From: an uncultured Clostridia bacterium
Lineage (GTDB): Bacteria > Bacillota > Clostridia > Christensenellales > Borkfalkiaceae
Assembly (NCBI GenBank): GCA_947627955.1
Contig: CANQXZ010000009.1
Location: 1 to 40,993 of the forward strand
Reading direction: 5' to 3'
DNA: 40,993 bases
The translations under genes and the position numbers were made by a program. Positions within the stretch are counted from its first letter, which is position 1, and each line of letters starts with the position of its first letter. Shown piece after piece: positions 31,997 to 38,599 of the stretch. The notes beneath the pieces are model-generated. The model saw only the letters and a program-made list of their open reading frames with translations, was not told the DNA's origin and searched no databases.

Positions 31997-32922
31997 CAAA
32001 GAGAGAAAAGGCGAAAAAACTTTCGCGGCGGGCGGTCGCACTGCTCGTCGCGGGCATAATAATAGCCGTGCTCGGGCTGACGGTGCTCGGACTGTATATC
32101 GGCTATTGGGCGGTGGACGCAGGCACGCGCGTGTGGACCCCCTCCTACGCCATGCTCTCAGAAAGCGAGATTTCGGCGATCTACGGGAAAGAGACCCTTT
32201 CCGACGGAGATTACGAGACCCTCTTCGCGCAGACGGGGCTCACGCGGGTGGGCATAGACCGCGCGCGCAGGGAGCCCTCGGGCTTGAAGAGGATCTTAGA
32301 CGTGCAGAAGTCCTACTTCACGCCGCGGGGAGTAAGAAGCGAGGCGTTCGCACCCCTCGTCTGCACCGACTATCTCGACGGCGAGCCCGCAACGGCGGGT
32401 TACTTCGAGCGCGGGGATATTATCGTCTCCTCCACCACCCACTTTTCGGGATTCAGGATGGGGCACGCGGCGATCATAACAAGTAAATCGGGATACCTAT
32501 ACCAATCGAACCAAGTGGGCGTCAAAAACGGTTACGCATATTTTTCGGACATGTACGCCGTGCGCGCCGACTTCATGGTGTTCAGGGTGAAGCCCGAATA
32601 TTTTTCGGCAAGCGGCGAAGAGGACGGGGAATACCGCGAAAATCTCGACAGGGCTACCTCTTTCATCGAGACGGCGTTCGGAGACGTGCCCTACAATATA
32701 GCCACGGGCGTGCTCACTAAAAAGAACAGCATGAGCGGCACCACCTGCGCGCATATGCTGTGGTACGGGTTCCTGCACTTCGACGACGCGAACGGCGGGA
32801 CATACAACCTCGACCTCGACTCGAACGGCAGACTGCTTGTGCTGCCGAAGGACATATCGCGCTCGCCATATCTCGAACTCGTGCAGATCTTCGGGTTCGA
32901 CCCCGCGGTGCTCTACCCTTAA
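31993..32922 (+). CDS. Membrane-anchored YiiX/NlpC-P60-like cysteine hydrolase
   Basis: A 309-residue protein with a basic N-terminus and one transmembrane helix (about 14-38), so the catalytic part should be outside the membrane. Its signature is that of permuted papain-like hydrolases (YiiX/YaeF, DUF830): ERGDIIVSST (about 139-148), MGHAAII with H158, and, C-terminal to these, GTTCAHMLWYGF with C252. In permuted NlpC/P60 enzymes the histidine precedes the cysteine, as here. Likely targets are cell-wall peptides or acyl/amide bonds, but this is not shown. The frame is open 14 codons further up; the ATG at 31993 overlapping the PepV stop is the natural start. It ends at a GC-rich hairpin. Confidence 0.82.
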   Translation: MTKREKAKKLSRRAVALLVAGIIIAVLGLTVLGLYIGYWAVDAGTRVWTPSYAMLSESEISAIYGKETLSDGDYETLFAQTGLTRVGIDRARREPSGLKRILDVQKSYFTPRGVRSEAFAPLVCTDYLDGEPATAGYFERGDIIVSSTTHFSGFRMGHAAIITSKSGYLYQSNQVGVKNGYAYFSDMYAVRADFMVFRVKPEYFSASGEEDGEYRENLDRATSFIETAFGDVPYNIATGVLTKKNSMSGTTCAHMLWYGFLHFDDANGGTYNLDLDSNGRLLVLPKDISRSPYLELVQIFGFDPAVLYP

Positions 32923-32940
32923 AAGACTTTAAAATATGCA

Positions 32941-32968
32941 GGGGCGCGGCTCGCATGAGCCGCGCCCC
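32941..32968. terminator. Hairpin between convergent genes, probable terminator
   Basis: Perfect 12-bp stem (ggggcgcggctc / gagccgcgcccc), GCAT loop. It lies between the YiiX-like gene (+) and the DUF2974-like gene (-). T tracts are weak on the plus side; the minus side continues TGCATATTTT. Confidence 0.65.
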
Positions 32969-32989
32969 ATTTCCGTCCCCGCACAGGGG

Positions 32990-34072
32990 TCATTCGTCGC
33001 TGTAATCCTTTATGGAGCGGAACCACAGCTTCAAAAGCTGTTTGCCGCCCGTGAGCACCAATTTCTTGCTCTCGTCGGAGAGCTCCGTGAACGCCATGCG
33101 CATCTTGTGAAGCTTGCCGAAGGGCTTGTCCTTGAAATCGAATATGGTCTTTGCCCCGCTCGCGCCTATCACCGTGAAGAGGGCGTCCACGAATTTGCGG
33201 CGGTCGTCTTCCTCCATGCCGCCTATGAATTCATAGAAAGTGTTGTCGAATATCTTGGCGTTGGCGGTTATATCGGGCAGTTCTTCAAAGGAGTTTTCGT
33301 CCTCGACCGACCACGCAAAGGGATTGTGCTGACCTATCAGCACGCTCTTGCTCCTTACCACCTTGTAGTTCTGCGTGTGGAAGAGCAGTATGCCTATCAG
33401 CGAGTCGTGTGGCAAGGTCTTGTATATGCGGTCCTCTATCTCCTTGTACTCCCCGAGTTCGAAAATGCTGTCGTGGAAACCGGGGCCGTCGTTGTTGTAC
33501 ACCGCGATAATGCGCGAGCGCACCGAGGGATCGCAGAACACCGATGCGTACACCGCGAGGTTCCCGCCCTTGCTGTGCCCGCACACGTAGAGCCCGCCCT
33601 CCGTTTCGGCGGCTATCTTGTTAAGATAGTCCACGGCGAGCTCCTGCGAGGGTATCTTCCTGCGGAAAGCCATGTTGAAGTCCTCTTTCCAGCCGAGTAT
33701 GGTTATGTCCGTCCCGCGGAATGCGACAAACGCCGCGCCGTCGGGCAGCACAAAGGTCACCGAGGCGTAGCGGATCTCCTTCGTCTCGTCGTTCCTCTCG
33801 GAAAAATAACCCACCTTGACGTCCTTGAACCGCTCGCTCGCCGCCGCGGCTTCCAGAAGCCTGCGGTTGCTTTTGGGCAGAAGATTGTCCACTGTGAGCT
33901 CGTCCGCGTGCTCTGCAAGCGACTGCAAAGTGTGCGCGGGCTTGCCCCATCCCACCACGCCCGTATAGTTGAGATAGGTCAGCTCGGAAAAGATAAGGGC
34001 GTCTATCTGGTTCACGGGTCGCTCCCCGAAAGTCGTGCCCCCGCAATTTTCTATGTACTCGGTGATATTCAT
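32990..34072 (-). CDS. Mbeg1/DUF2974-like alpha/beta hydrolase
   Basis: A 360-residue lipase-like protein of a family common in Clostridia (DUF2974, Mbeg1-like). The nucleophile elbow GHSKGGN places the catalytic serine at 167; before it FVAFRGTD resembles the oxyanion region of class 3 lipases, and after it NNDGPGF is family-typical. No signal peptide or membrane segment is seen, so it should be cytoplasmic. Substrate unknown. Promoter at 34094-34122 and a GGGAGG ribosome site. It is transcribed towards the YiiX-like gene. Confidence 0.88.
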   Translation of the reverse strand: MNITEYIENCGGTTFGERPVNQIDALIFSELTYLNYTGVVGWGKPAHTLQSLAEHADELTVDNLLPKSNRRLLEAAAASERFKDVKVGYFSERNDETKEIRYASVTFVLPDGAAFVAFRGTDITILGWKEDFNMAFRRKIPSQELAVDYLNKIAAETEGGLYVCGHSKGGNLAVYASVFCDPSVRSRIIAVYNNDGPGFHDSIFELGEYKEIEDRIYKTLPHDSLIGILLFHTQNYKVVRSKSVLIGQHNPFAWSVEDENSFEELPDITANAKIFDNTFYEFIGGMEEDDRRKFVDALFTVIGASGAKTIFDFKDKPFGKLHKMRMAFTELSDESKKLVLTGGKQLLKLWFRSIKDYSDE

Positions 34073-34093
34073 TATCCGCCTCCCAGCGCAATA

Positions 34094-34122
34094 AGTATAT
34101 CACATTTTACGCCGCAGGGCAA
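34094..34122 (-). promoter_or_regulatory. Promoter of the DUF2974-like gene
   Basis: Minus strand TTGCCC (34117-34122), 17-nt spacer, TATACT (34094-34099). Confidence 0.55.
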
Positions 34123-34271
34123 CAATATTCGGCGGATTTGCGCAAACCCTGCCGCCCGCGGGCAAAATTATCCCGAAAACGCGCGCCTTCACGCCGCCGA
34201 TCTTTTTGCCCACCCTTGCCGCCGCATCGTGAATGGCGCAAATTAAAAATTTTTACCCGCATAAAATTTGA
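34123..34271. other. Intergenic stretch without recognised content
   Basis: Between the DUF2974-like promoter and the tRNA-Arg promoter I see no gene and no convincing site. Confidence 0.4.
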
Positions 34272-34300
34272 TTGACAATTAAAATTATATTTTATATAAT
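34272..34300 (+). promoter_or_regulatory. Perfect consensus promoter of the tRNA-Arg locus
   Basis: TTGACA (34272-34277), exactly 17 nt, TATAAT (34295-34300). It points at the tRNA 5' fragments and, 223 nt further, the intact tRNA-Arg. I find no convincing promoter between 34370 and 34523. Confidence 0.85.
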
Positions 34301-34305
34301 ATGTT

Positions 34306-34366
34306 CACTGTCAGCCAAATGCTATGCGCTGTCAGCTCAATATGCGCTGTCAGCTCAATTGGATAG
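34306..34366 (+). repeat. Three tandem fragments of the tRNA-Arg 5' end
   Basis: An 18-nt unit tatgcgctgtcagctcaa occurs twice in a row (34323-34340, 34341-34358); the second copy continues with ttggatag. A more decayed copy (cactgtcagccaa) precedes them at 34306-34318. The intact tRNA-Arg begins gcgctgttagctcaattgg, so these are truncated copies of its acceptor strand and D-arm. Confidence 0.85.
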
Positions 34367-34501
34367 TGCGACGAGCGCGGATTTCTCAAAACAGCCTAGT
34401 AGCGCTGTTTTGCCGCGCGAGATGAGCTTGCGCATTCGCAAGGCGCAAGCGGTGACCGAGGCAACGGGCTCTCCTTGCCGTTGCCGAGAGGTCTACGAAA
34501 C
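34367..34501 (+). repeat. Dispersed structured repeat, member B, next to tRNA-Arg
   Basis: Begins in the D-loop of the last tRNA fragment. Contains cgacgagcg (34369-34377), hairpin aaaacagc/gctgtttt (34388-34411), gagcttgcgca (34424-34434), a left arm GCTTGCGC that can pair either with CGCAAG (34437-34442) or with GCGCAAGC (34443-34450), the core aaggcgcaagcggtgac, and hairpin GGCAACGG/CCGTTGCC (34460-34485). It ends in GGTCTACGAAAC (34490-34501), which mimics the anticodon arm GGTCTACGGAAC of the intact tRNA. No coding frame. Confidence 0.75.
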
Positions 34502-34522
34502 ATTTCAATTCAATATCTTTAT

Positions 34523-34599
34523 GCGCTGTTAGCTCAATTGGATAGAGCGTTGGTCTACGGAACCAAAGGCTGGGGATTCGAGCTCCTCACGGCGCGCCA
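34523..34599 (+). tRNA. tRNA-Arg(ACG)
   Basis: Complete cloverleaf: acceptor gcgctgt/acggcgc with one G-T pair, D-stem gctc/gagc, anticodon stem ttggt/accaa around ctacgga (anticodon ACG, read with inosine for CGU/CGC/CGA), 5-nt variable loop, T-arm with TTCGAGC loop, G discriminator, and encoded CCA. It is followed 4 nt later by a terminator. Confidence 0.96.
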
Positions 34600-34602
34600 T
34601 TG

Positions 34603-34640
34603 TACAGACGGTTTGCTTTCGCAAACCGTCTGTATCTTTT
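34603..34640 (+). terminator. Intrinsic terminator of tRNA-Arg
   Basis: Perfect 14-bp stem (tacagacggtttgc / gcaaaccgtctgta) with TTTC loop, then TCTTTT. Confidence 0.9.
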
Positions 34641-34742
34641 GCCGCCGTTCGTCGGGTCGTCTTCATAACGCGATTGACGCGTAGCGTAACAATCGCTACT
34701 CCGTCGCGCTGTGTGCTCCTTACGAGCCCTCACGGCGTACCA
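34641..34742 (-). repeat. Possible inverted member D of the dispersed repeat, with tRNA-Arg 3' fragment
   Basis: Read on the minus strand, AAGGAGCACACAGCGCGACGGAG aligns in pieces with AAGGCGCA-AGCGGTGACCGAG of member B, and CCCGACGAA matches member A; a gcgattg/caatcgc stem is internal. On the plus strand 34724-34742 reads gagccctcacggcgtacca, close to the 3' end of tRNA-Arg (gagctcctcacggcgcgcca). The similarity is patchy, so family membership is less certain than for B and C. Confidence 0.45.
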
Positions 34743-34743
34743 C

Positions 34744-34783
34744 GACCAACCTAATTCGAACCGAGTTAGGTTGGTCTTTTTTT
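34744..34783 (+). terminator. Second intrinsic terminator in the tRNA-Arg locus
   Basis: Perfect 11-bp stem (gaccaacctaa / ttaggttggtc), 11-nt loop, followed by seven Ts. It suggests that something between 34641 and 34743 is, or once was, transcribed; read in reverse the loop resembles a tRNA T-loop (ggttcgaa). Confidence 0.88.
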
Positions 34784-34832
34784 GCAAAAGCAAGTACAAC
34801 GCTTGCCTTTTAGTACTTCGCTAAATTGAAAT

Positions 34833-35312
34833 CTACTTGTGTATCTTACAACTTAATTTCTCAACTTCCAATTTAAATACGGCAACCGCATTTAATATTT
34901 TCTCGTTAAACGACCACGCATCTTTTTGCTTTATATGCTTCATAAGCACGATCAATCCGTGCTGTTTTTCATCGGGATCATTAACCACACATATTTTCCC
35001 TGTACCTATGATACTTTGAAAACGAGCCGTATAGTCGCAAGCCGTTCCGCTATCGTATTTTAAATATACCTCATGATTCGTGTCCATTTCAAAACCGACT
35101 TGCGGGTTTTCCTCAATTAAGTGGATTTTCCGCCCCTCTTTTGCACCGTGGAAATATAACACAAGACGCTCTTCGTTGAATTCAAATCCGAAATTTAGCG
35201 GTACAATATAGATTTCACCACTATCATAGAAGCCGATCCTGCAACATTGACAGCTTTCCAAAACACTGTAAATTATTTGCGGATCGGTTATTTCTCTATC
35301 TTTTTTTCTCAT
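34833..35312 (-). CDS. Nim-like pyridoxamine 5'-phosphate oxidase-family flavoprotein
   Basis: A 159-residue split-barrel FMN protein of the NimA/PNPOx-like family. Typical pattern: MRKKDREITD, SCQCCRIGFYDSGEIYIVPL, NFGFEFNEERLVLYFHGA, EGRKIHLIEENPQVGFEMD, and YTARFQSIIGTGKI. Members include 5-nitroimidazole reductases, but most have no known substrate, so resistance should not be assumed. It follows the nitroreductase gene by 6 nt. Codon use and base composition are clearly more AT-rich than in the neighbouring genes, which suggests recent acquisition of the pair. Confidence 0.87.
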   Translation of the reverse strand: MRKKDREITDPQIIYSVLESCQCCRIGFYDSGEIYIVPLNFGFEFNEERLVLYFHGAKEGRKIHLIEENPQVGFEMDTNHEVYLKYDSGTACDYTARFQSIIGTGKICVVNDPDEKQHGLIVLMKHIKQKDAWSFNEKILNAVAVFKLEVEKLSCKIHK

Positions 35313-35318
35313 ATTACC

Positions 35319-35855
35319 TCATATAAAACGCAACAATTCGTCGACGCTTTTTCGCTTCGGGGCTACGGGAACGGTTTCGGAATATCCAAGCGCAATGAGA
35401 GCCGTTAAGACCTCATCTTTCTGTAAGCCCAAAAATTCAGGTAGATTATCTTCGTCGTAGATCCCCAAAATAACGGTGGACAGTCCCAACTCATGAGCGG
35501 CGAGACAAAAAGTTTGGCAAGCAATCCCCGCGTCGAAGTATTGCCAGCGATCTTCTTTTTTTGTGGTGAAACTGCCGTCACGCTCGTACCCGCAACGACC
35601 GCACTTTGTAACCATAGCAATCAATACGGGAGCCGAACGCACGGTAGCCGCATTAAAGGACGGAAGCATTTCCGCTGAAATTTTTTCTTTTGTCGCCGAA
35701 TCGGTGACTGCGATATAGCGTGCCGTCTGTGTATTTTTCCAAGACGGAGCAAAAGCCGCAGCCGATACGATTTCTTTGATTGTATCATTATCCACGGATT
35801 TATTCGCAAATCGACGAATACTGCGCCGCGTAGTAATGGCTTCAATAGTATTCAT
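35319..35855 (-). CDS. Nitroreductase-family flavoprotein
   Basis: A 178-residue FMN-dependent nitroreductase-family protein; such enzymes reduce nitro compounds, quinones or other electrophiles with NAD(P)H. Motifs: MNTIEAITTRRSIRRF at the start, AAFAPSWKNTQTARYIAV, DAGIACQTFCLAAHELGLST and LIALGYSETVPVAPKRKSVD. The two cysteines of KCGRCGYE (about residues 86-90) are additional. I place the start at the ATG at 35855, behind AAGGAGAG; 25 further codons upstream are open but overlap the promoter. First gene of an AT-rich two-gene unit with the Nim-like gene. Confidence 0.9.
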   Translation of the reverse strand: MNTIEAITTRRSIRRFANKSVDNDTIKEIVSAAAFAPSWKNTQTARYIAVTDSATKEKISAEMLPSFNAATVRSAPVLIAMVTKCGRCGYERDGSFTTKKEDRWQYFDAGIACQTFCLAAHELGLSTVILGIYDEDNLPEFLGLQKDEVLTALIALGYSETVPVAPKRKSVDELLRFI

Positions 35856-35901
35856 AACTCTCCTTATTTTGCTCGCTAAATTCCTGTTTATCAGTATTAG
35901 G

Positions 35902-35930
35902 ATTATACCATAAACCAACATGAAAATCAA
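35902..35930 (-). promoter_or_regulatory. Promoter of the nitroreductase/Nim-like unit
   Basis: Minus strand TTGATT (35925-35930), 17-nt spacer, TATAAT (35902-35907). Confidence 0.75.
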
Positions 35931-36042
35931 GCGGTCAAAAAGTGATTATGGCATTTAGGCGGGTGCTTGCCTTGACAAGCGCGCGGCTATCGCAGCGGGA
36001 GGCTTAGATACAATAATATAATTTAAATCTTTTTGCCAACGA

Positions 36043-36075
36043 CAATGCCGCCGCGGCTCAGCCGCGGCGGCATTG
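36043..36075. terminator. Long hairpin downstream of the 309-aa membrane protein gene
   Basis: Perfect 15-bp stem (caatgccgccgcggc / gccgcggcggcattg) with TCA loop, 32 nt past the stop of the minus-strand gene. No T tract follows on the minus strand, so termination is likely but not certain. Confidence 0.6.
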
Positions 36076-36107
36076 CATTTATTCTTATGTGCTTCTTATG
36101 TGGCAAA

Positions 36108-37037
36108 TTATTCCTCTTCGCGGTCGGGATTGAAGCTGCCGGAGCCGATAAACGACCTGCCCGCTTCCTCCACCACCAGCTTGACGAGTCCCTTTTCTTC
36201 GAGCGCGCGGTCTCCGCTGTACGGCTCGTAATAGTCCACGGGCGCGCGGTCTGTCTTTGCGCTGCCCAGCTTTCCGCAGATATCCGCGATAAGATCCTCG
36301 GCATATCTCACGCGCTTTTCGCTCTTTATCCTGTAAAGCGCGGGCGTATCCGAAAACTGCGCTATCTGCGACACGTCCTCGAGTTTATACTTCGTATCGT
36401 CGTATGCGGCGGGGTCGAGAGCAAGGTACAGCGTGAGGGTCTTGCCCTTTATCATGAGCTTAGCCACGGGATTTCTCCTGTAAGAAAAGCTCTCGTGTTT
36501 CCAGCTCATGCGGCAGGAGACCTTTTCGTATGACAAGAGGCAGTTTTTGAGCCTCGAATACCACGCCTTCATTTCGTCGTCCGCCTGTATTATGCGGGCG
36601 CGGAAACTCCTGTTATACCTCGTGGTGCTCTCCTCTTCCGCTGCCGCGACGGGAACGGTGGCAGCCGCCGCACTTTCGTCCTGCGCGGAAGCGATTTCCC
36701 CGTCCACCGTGGGCACGGGTTCCTCTTCCCCGTCAGGCGCGCTTTCTGCGGGCTCTTCATGGGACATGGTATCCTCCGCAGCCGCGGGCTCCTCTTCGCG
36801 GACTTCCGCCGCGGCGGTTCCCCCACCCACGTCCTCCGTTTTTGCGGCGTCGGCGTTGCGGTAAATGATTATCGTGTGGCTCTCCTTTTTAGCGGACGGG
36901 CGCTTTTTCAGATACACGGCGAGAAGCACGCATACGACGGCAAGCGCCACGCACAGAACCGAAAGACAGACGATAGCAACGATCTCCACTCTTGTGAAAC
37001 CCAGAGCGAGCATAACGCCCGCATGAGGACCGAACAT
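36108..37037 (-). CDS. Single-pass membrane protein with acidic linker and conserved C-terminal domain, unknown function
   Basis: A 309-residue protein that I cannot name. One transmembrane helix (about 17-42) is followed by a basic patch (KKRPSAKKE), a long alanine/glutamate-rich low-complexity linker (about 60-138), and a compact C-terminal domain (about 139-290) beginning RYNRSFRARIIQADDEMKAW and including GKTLTLYLALDP, the YKLEDVS segment, RIKSEKRVRYAEDLIADI. My impression is that this C-terminal domain recurs in gut Clostridia, but I cannot name a family. The basic patch suggests an intracellular C-terminus. It has a GGAGGG ribosome site and a ~95-nt leader with two small stems (ccgat/atcgg and aagccgt/acggctt). 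Confidence 0.75.
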   Translation of the reverse strand: MFGPHAGVMLALGFTRVEIVAIVCLSVLCVALAVVCVLLAVYLKKRPSAKKESHTIIIYRNADAAKTEDVGGGTAAAEVREEEPAAAEDTMSHEEPAESAPDGEEEPVPTVDGEIASAQDESAAAATVPVAAAEEESTTRYNRSFRARIIQADDEMKAWYSRLKNCLLSYEKVSCRMSWKHESFSYRRNPVAKLMIKGKTLTLYLALDPAAYDDTKYKLEDVSQIAQFSDTPALYRIKSEKRVRYAEDLIADICGKLGSAKTDRAPVDYYEPYSGDRALEEKGLVKLVVEEAGRSFIGSGSFNPDREEE

Positions 37038-37222
37038 AATTTTCCCTCCGTTTTTAAGCCGTATACAGCGGAACGCAGCGAGTCATTGGTAAAAAGCACG
37101 GCTTGCCGATTTATATCGGATATACACCAATTATATTATACCTAACGGCTCCGCAAGTCAAGTATTTGTGAAAAAATTTAGCTTTTAAAGTGCATACCTC
37201 AAATAAAAACCCGCGCTGCGTA

Positions 37223-37251
37223 TTTACAATTCCGCCATTCGGGTATATAAT
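37223..37251 (+). promoter_or_regulatory. Promoter of xylAB
   Basis: TTTACA (37223-37228), 17-nt spacer, TATAAT (37246-37251), about 22 nt of leader with ACGGAG before the ATG at 37280. I see no clear XylR-type operator palindrome. Confidence 0.75.
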
Positions 37252-37279
37252 AGTACAAAAAAACACAACGGAGCTATAT

Positions 37280-38599
37280 ATGAAAGAATACTTTTCCGTA
37301 CCCTGCGTTGAATACGAGGGACCTTCGGGCAAAAACCCGCTGGCATTCCACTTTTACGACCCCGACAGGGTAGTCGCGGGCAAGAAGATGAAAGAACACC
37401 TGCCCTTTGCCATGGCGTGGTGGCACAACCTCGGCGCGAACGGCACCGACATGTTCGGCAGGGGCGTCGCCGACAAGTCGTTCGGCGAAAAAGAGGGCAC
37501 GATGGCGCACGCAAAAGCCAAGGCGGACGCGGGTTTCGAGTTCATGGAAAAACTCAACATAGGGTATTTCTGTTTTCACGACGTGGACCTCGTCCCCGAA
37601 GCCGACGACATAAAGACGACCGAGGCGCGGCTCGACGAGATCAGCGACTACATCCTTGAAAAGATGGATAAGACGGGGATCAGATGCCTCTGGGGCACGG
37701 CGAACATGTTCTCCAACCCCCGCTATTGCAACGGCGCGGGGAGCTCAAACAGCGCAGACGTGTTCGCTTTTGCCGCGGCGCAGGTAAAAAAAGCGCTTGA
37801 CGTCACCATTAAACTCGGCGGCAGGGGCTATGTCTTCTGGGGCGGCAGAGAGGGCTACGAGACCCTACTGAACACCGACGTGAAGTTCGAGCGCGAGAAC
37901 ATAGCGCGGCTCATGCACATGGCTGTGGACTACGGCAGAAAGGCGGGCTTTAAAGGCGATTTTTACATAGAGCCCAAGCCGAAAGAGCCCATGAAGCACC
38001 AATACGACTTCGACGCCGCCACCGCCGCCGCCTTTTTGAAGGAATTCGGGCTCGACAGGGATTTCAAACTCAACATAGAAGCCAACCACGCCACACTTGC
38101 GGGGCACACTTTCGAGCACGAGCTGAGGATAGCCGCGATAAACGGCATGCTCGGCTCCATAGACGCAAACCAAGGGGACGCGCTCCTCGGCTGGGACACG
38201 GACGAATTCCCCTGCGACGTGTATTCGGCGACCATGTGCATGTATGAAGTGCTCAAAAACGGCGGACTGACGGGCGGGTTCAACTTCGACGCCAAAAACC
38301 GCCGCCCTTCCTACACCCACGAGGACATGTTCAAGGCGTTCATCCTCGGAATGGACACCTTCGCGCTCGGACTGATAAACGCGGACAAGCTGATCTCCGA
38401 CGGCAGGCTGGATAAGTTTATCGCGGAGAGATATTCGAGTTACCGCGATACGCCCGTGGGGAAGAGCATACTCTCGGGCAAAGCCACCCTCGAATCGCTC
38501 ACAACATACGCCGAGGGGCTTGGCAAGCCCGAGCTTCCGGGCAGCGGCAGACAGGAAGAATTGCAGCGCGTGGTGAACGACGTGCTCTTCGGCAAATGA
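37280..38599 (+). CDS. xylA: Xylose isomerase
   Basis: Interconverts D-xylose and D-xylulose using two divalent metal ions. 439 residues, the normal length of the class II enzyme. Catalytic and metal motifs: [11 protein letters not shown] (H100, D103), [46 protein letters not shown] and GWDTDEFP. An upstream in-frame ATG exists at 37190, but it precedes the promoter; the ATG at 37280 matches the family start and has a ribosome site. The kinase gene overlaps its stop by ATGA. Confidence 0.98.
   Translation: MKEYFSVPCVEYEGPSGKNPLAFHFYDPDRVVAGKKMKEHLPFAMAWWHNLGANGTDMFGRGVADKSFGEKEGTMAHAKAKADAGFEFMEKLNIGYFCFHDVDLVPEADDIKTTEARLDEISDYILEKMDKTGIRCLWGTANMFSNPRYCNGAGSSNSADVFAFAAAQVKKALDVTIKLGGRGYVFWGGREGYETLLNTDVKFERENIARLMHMAVDYGRKAGFKGDFYIEPKPKEPMKHQYDFDAATAAAFLKEFGLDRDFKLNIEANHATLAGHTFEHELRIAAINGMLGSIDANQGDALLGWDTDEFPCDVYSATMCMYEVLKNGGLTGGFNFDAKNRRPSYTHEDMFKAFILGMDTFALGLINADKLISDGRLDKFIAERYSSYRDTPVGKSILSGKATLESLTTYAEGLGKPELPGSGRQEELQRVVNDVLFGK

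Noticed and set aside
34833-35312. Calling the Nim-like protein a nitroimidazole resistance determinant
   Set aside because: The family is broad and resistance cannot be read from sequence.
35941-36000. Another copy of the dispersed repeat downstream of the nitroreductase promoter
   Set aside because: Only a short gcttg/caagc stem and general GC content; no match to the conserved words cgacgagcg or gagcttgcgca.
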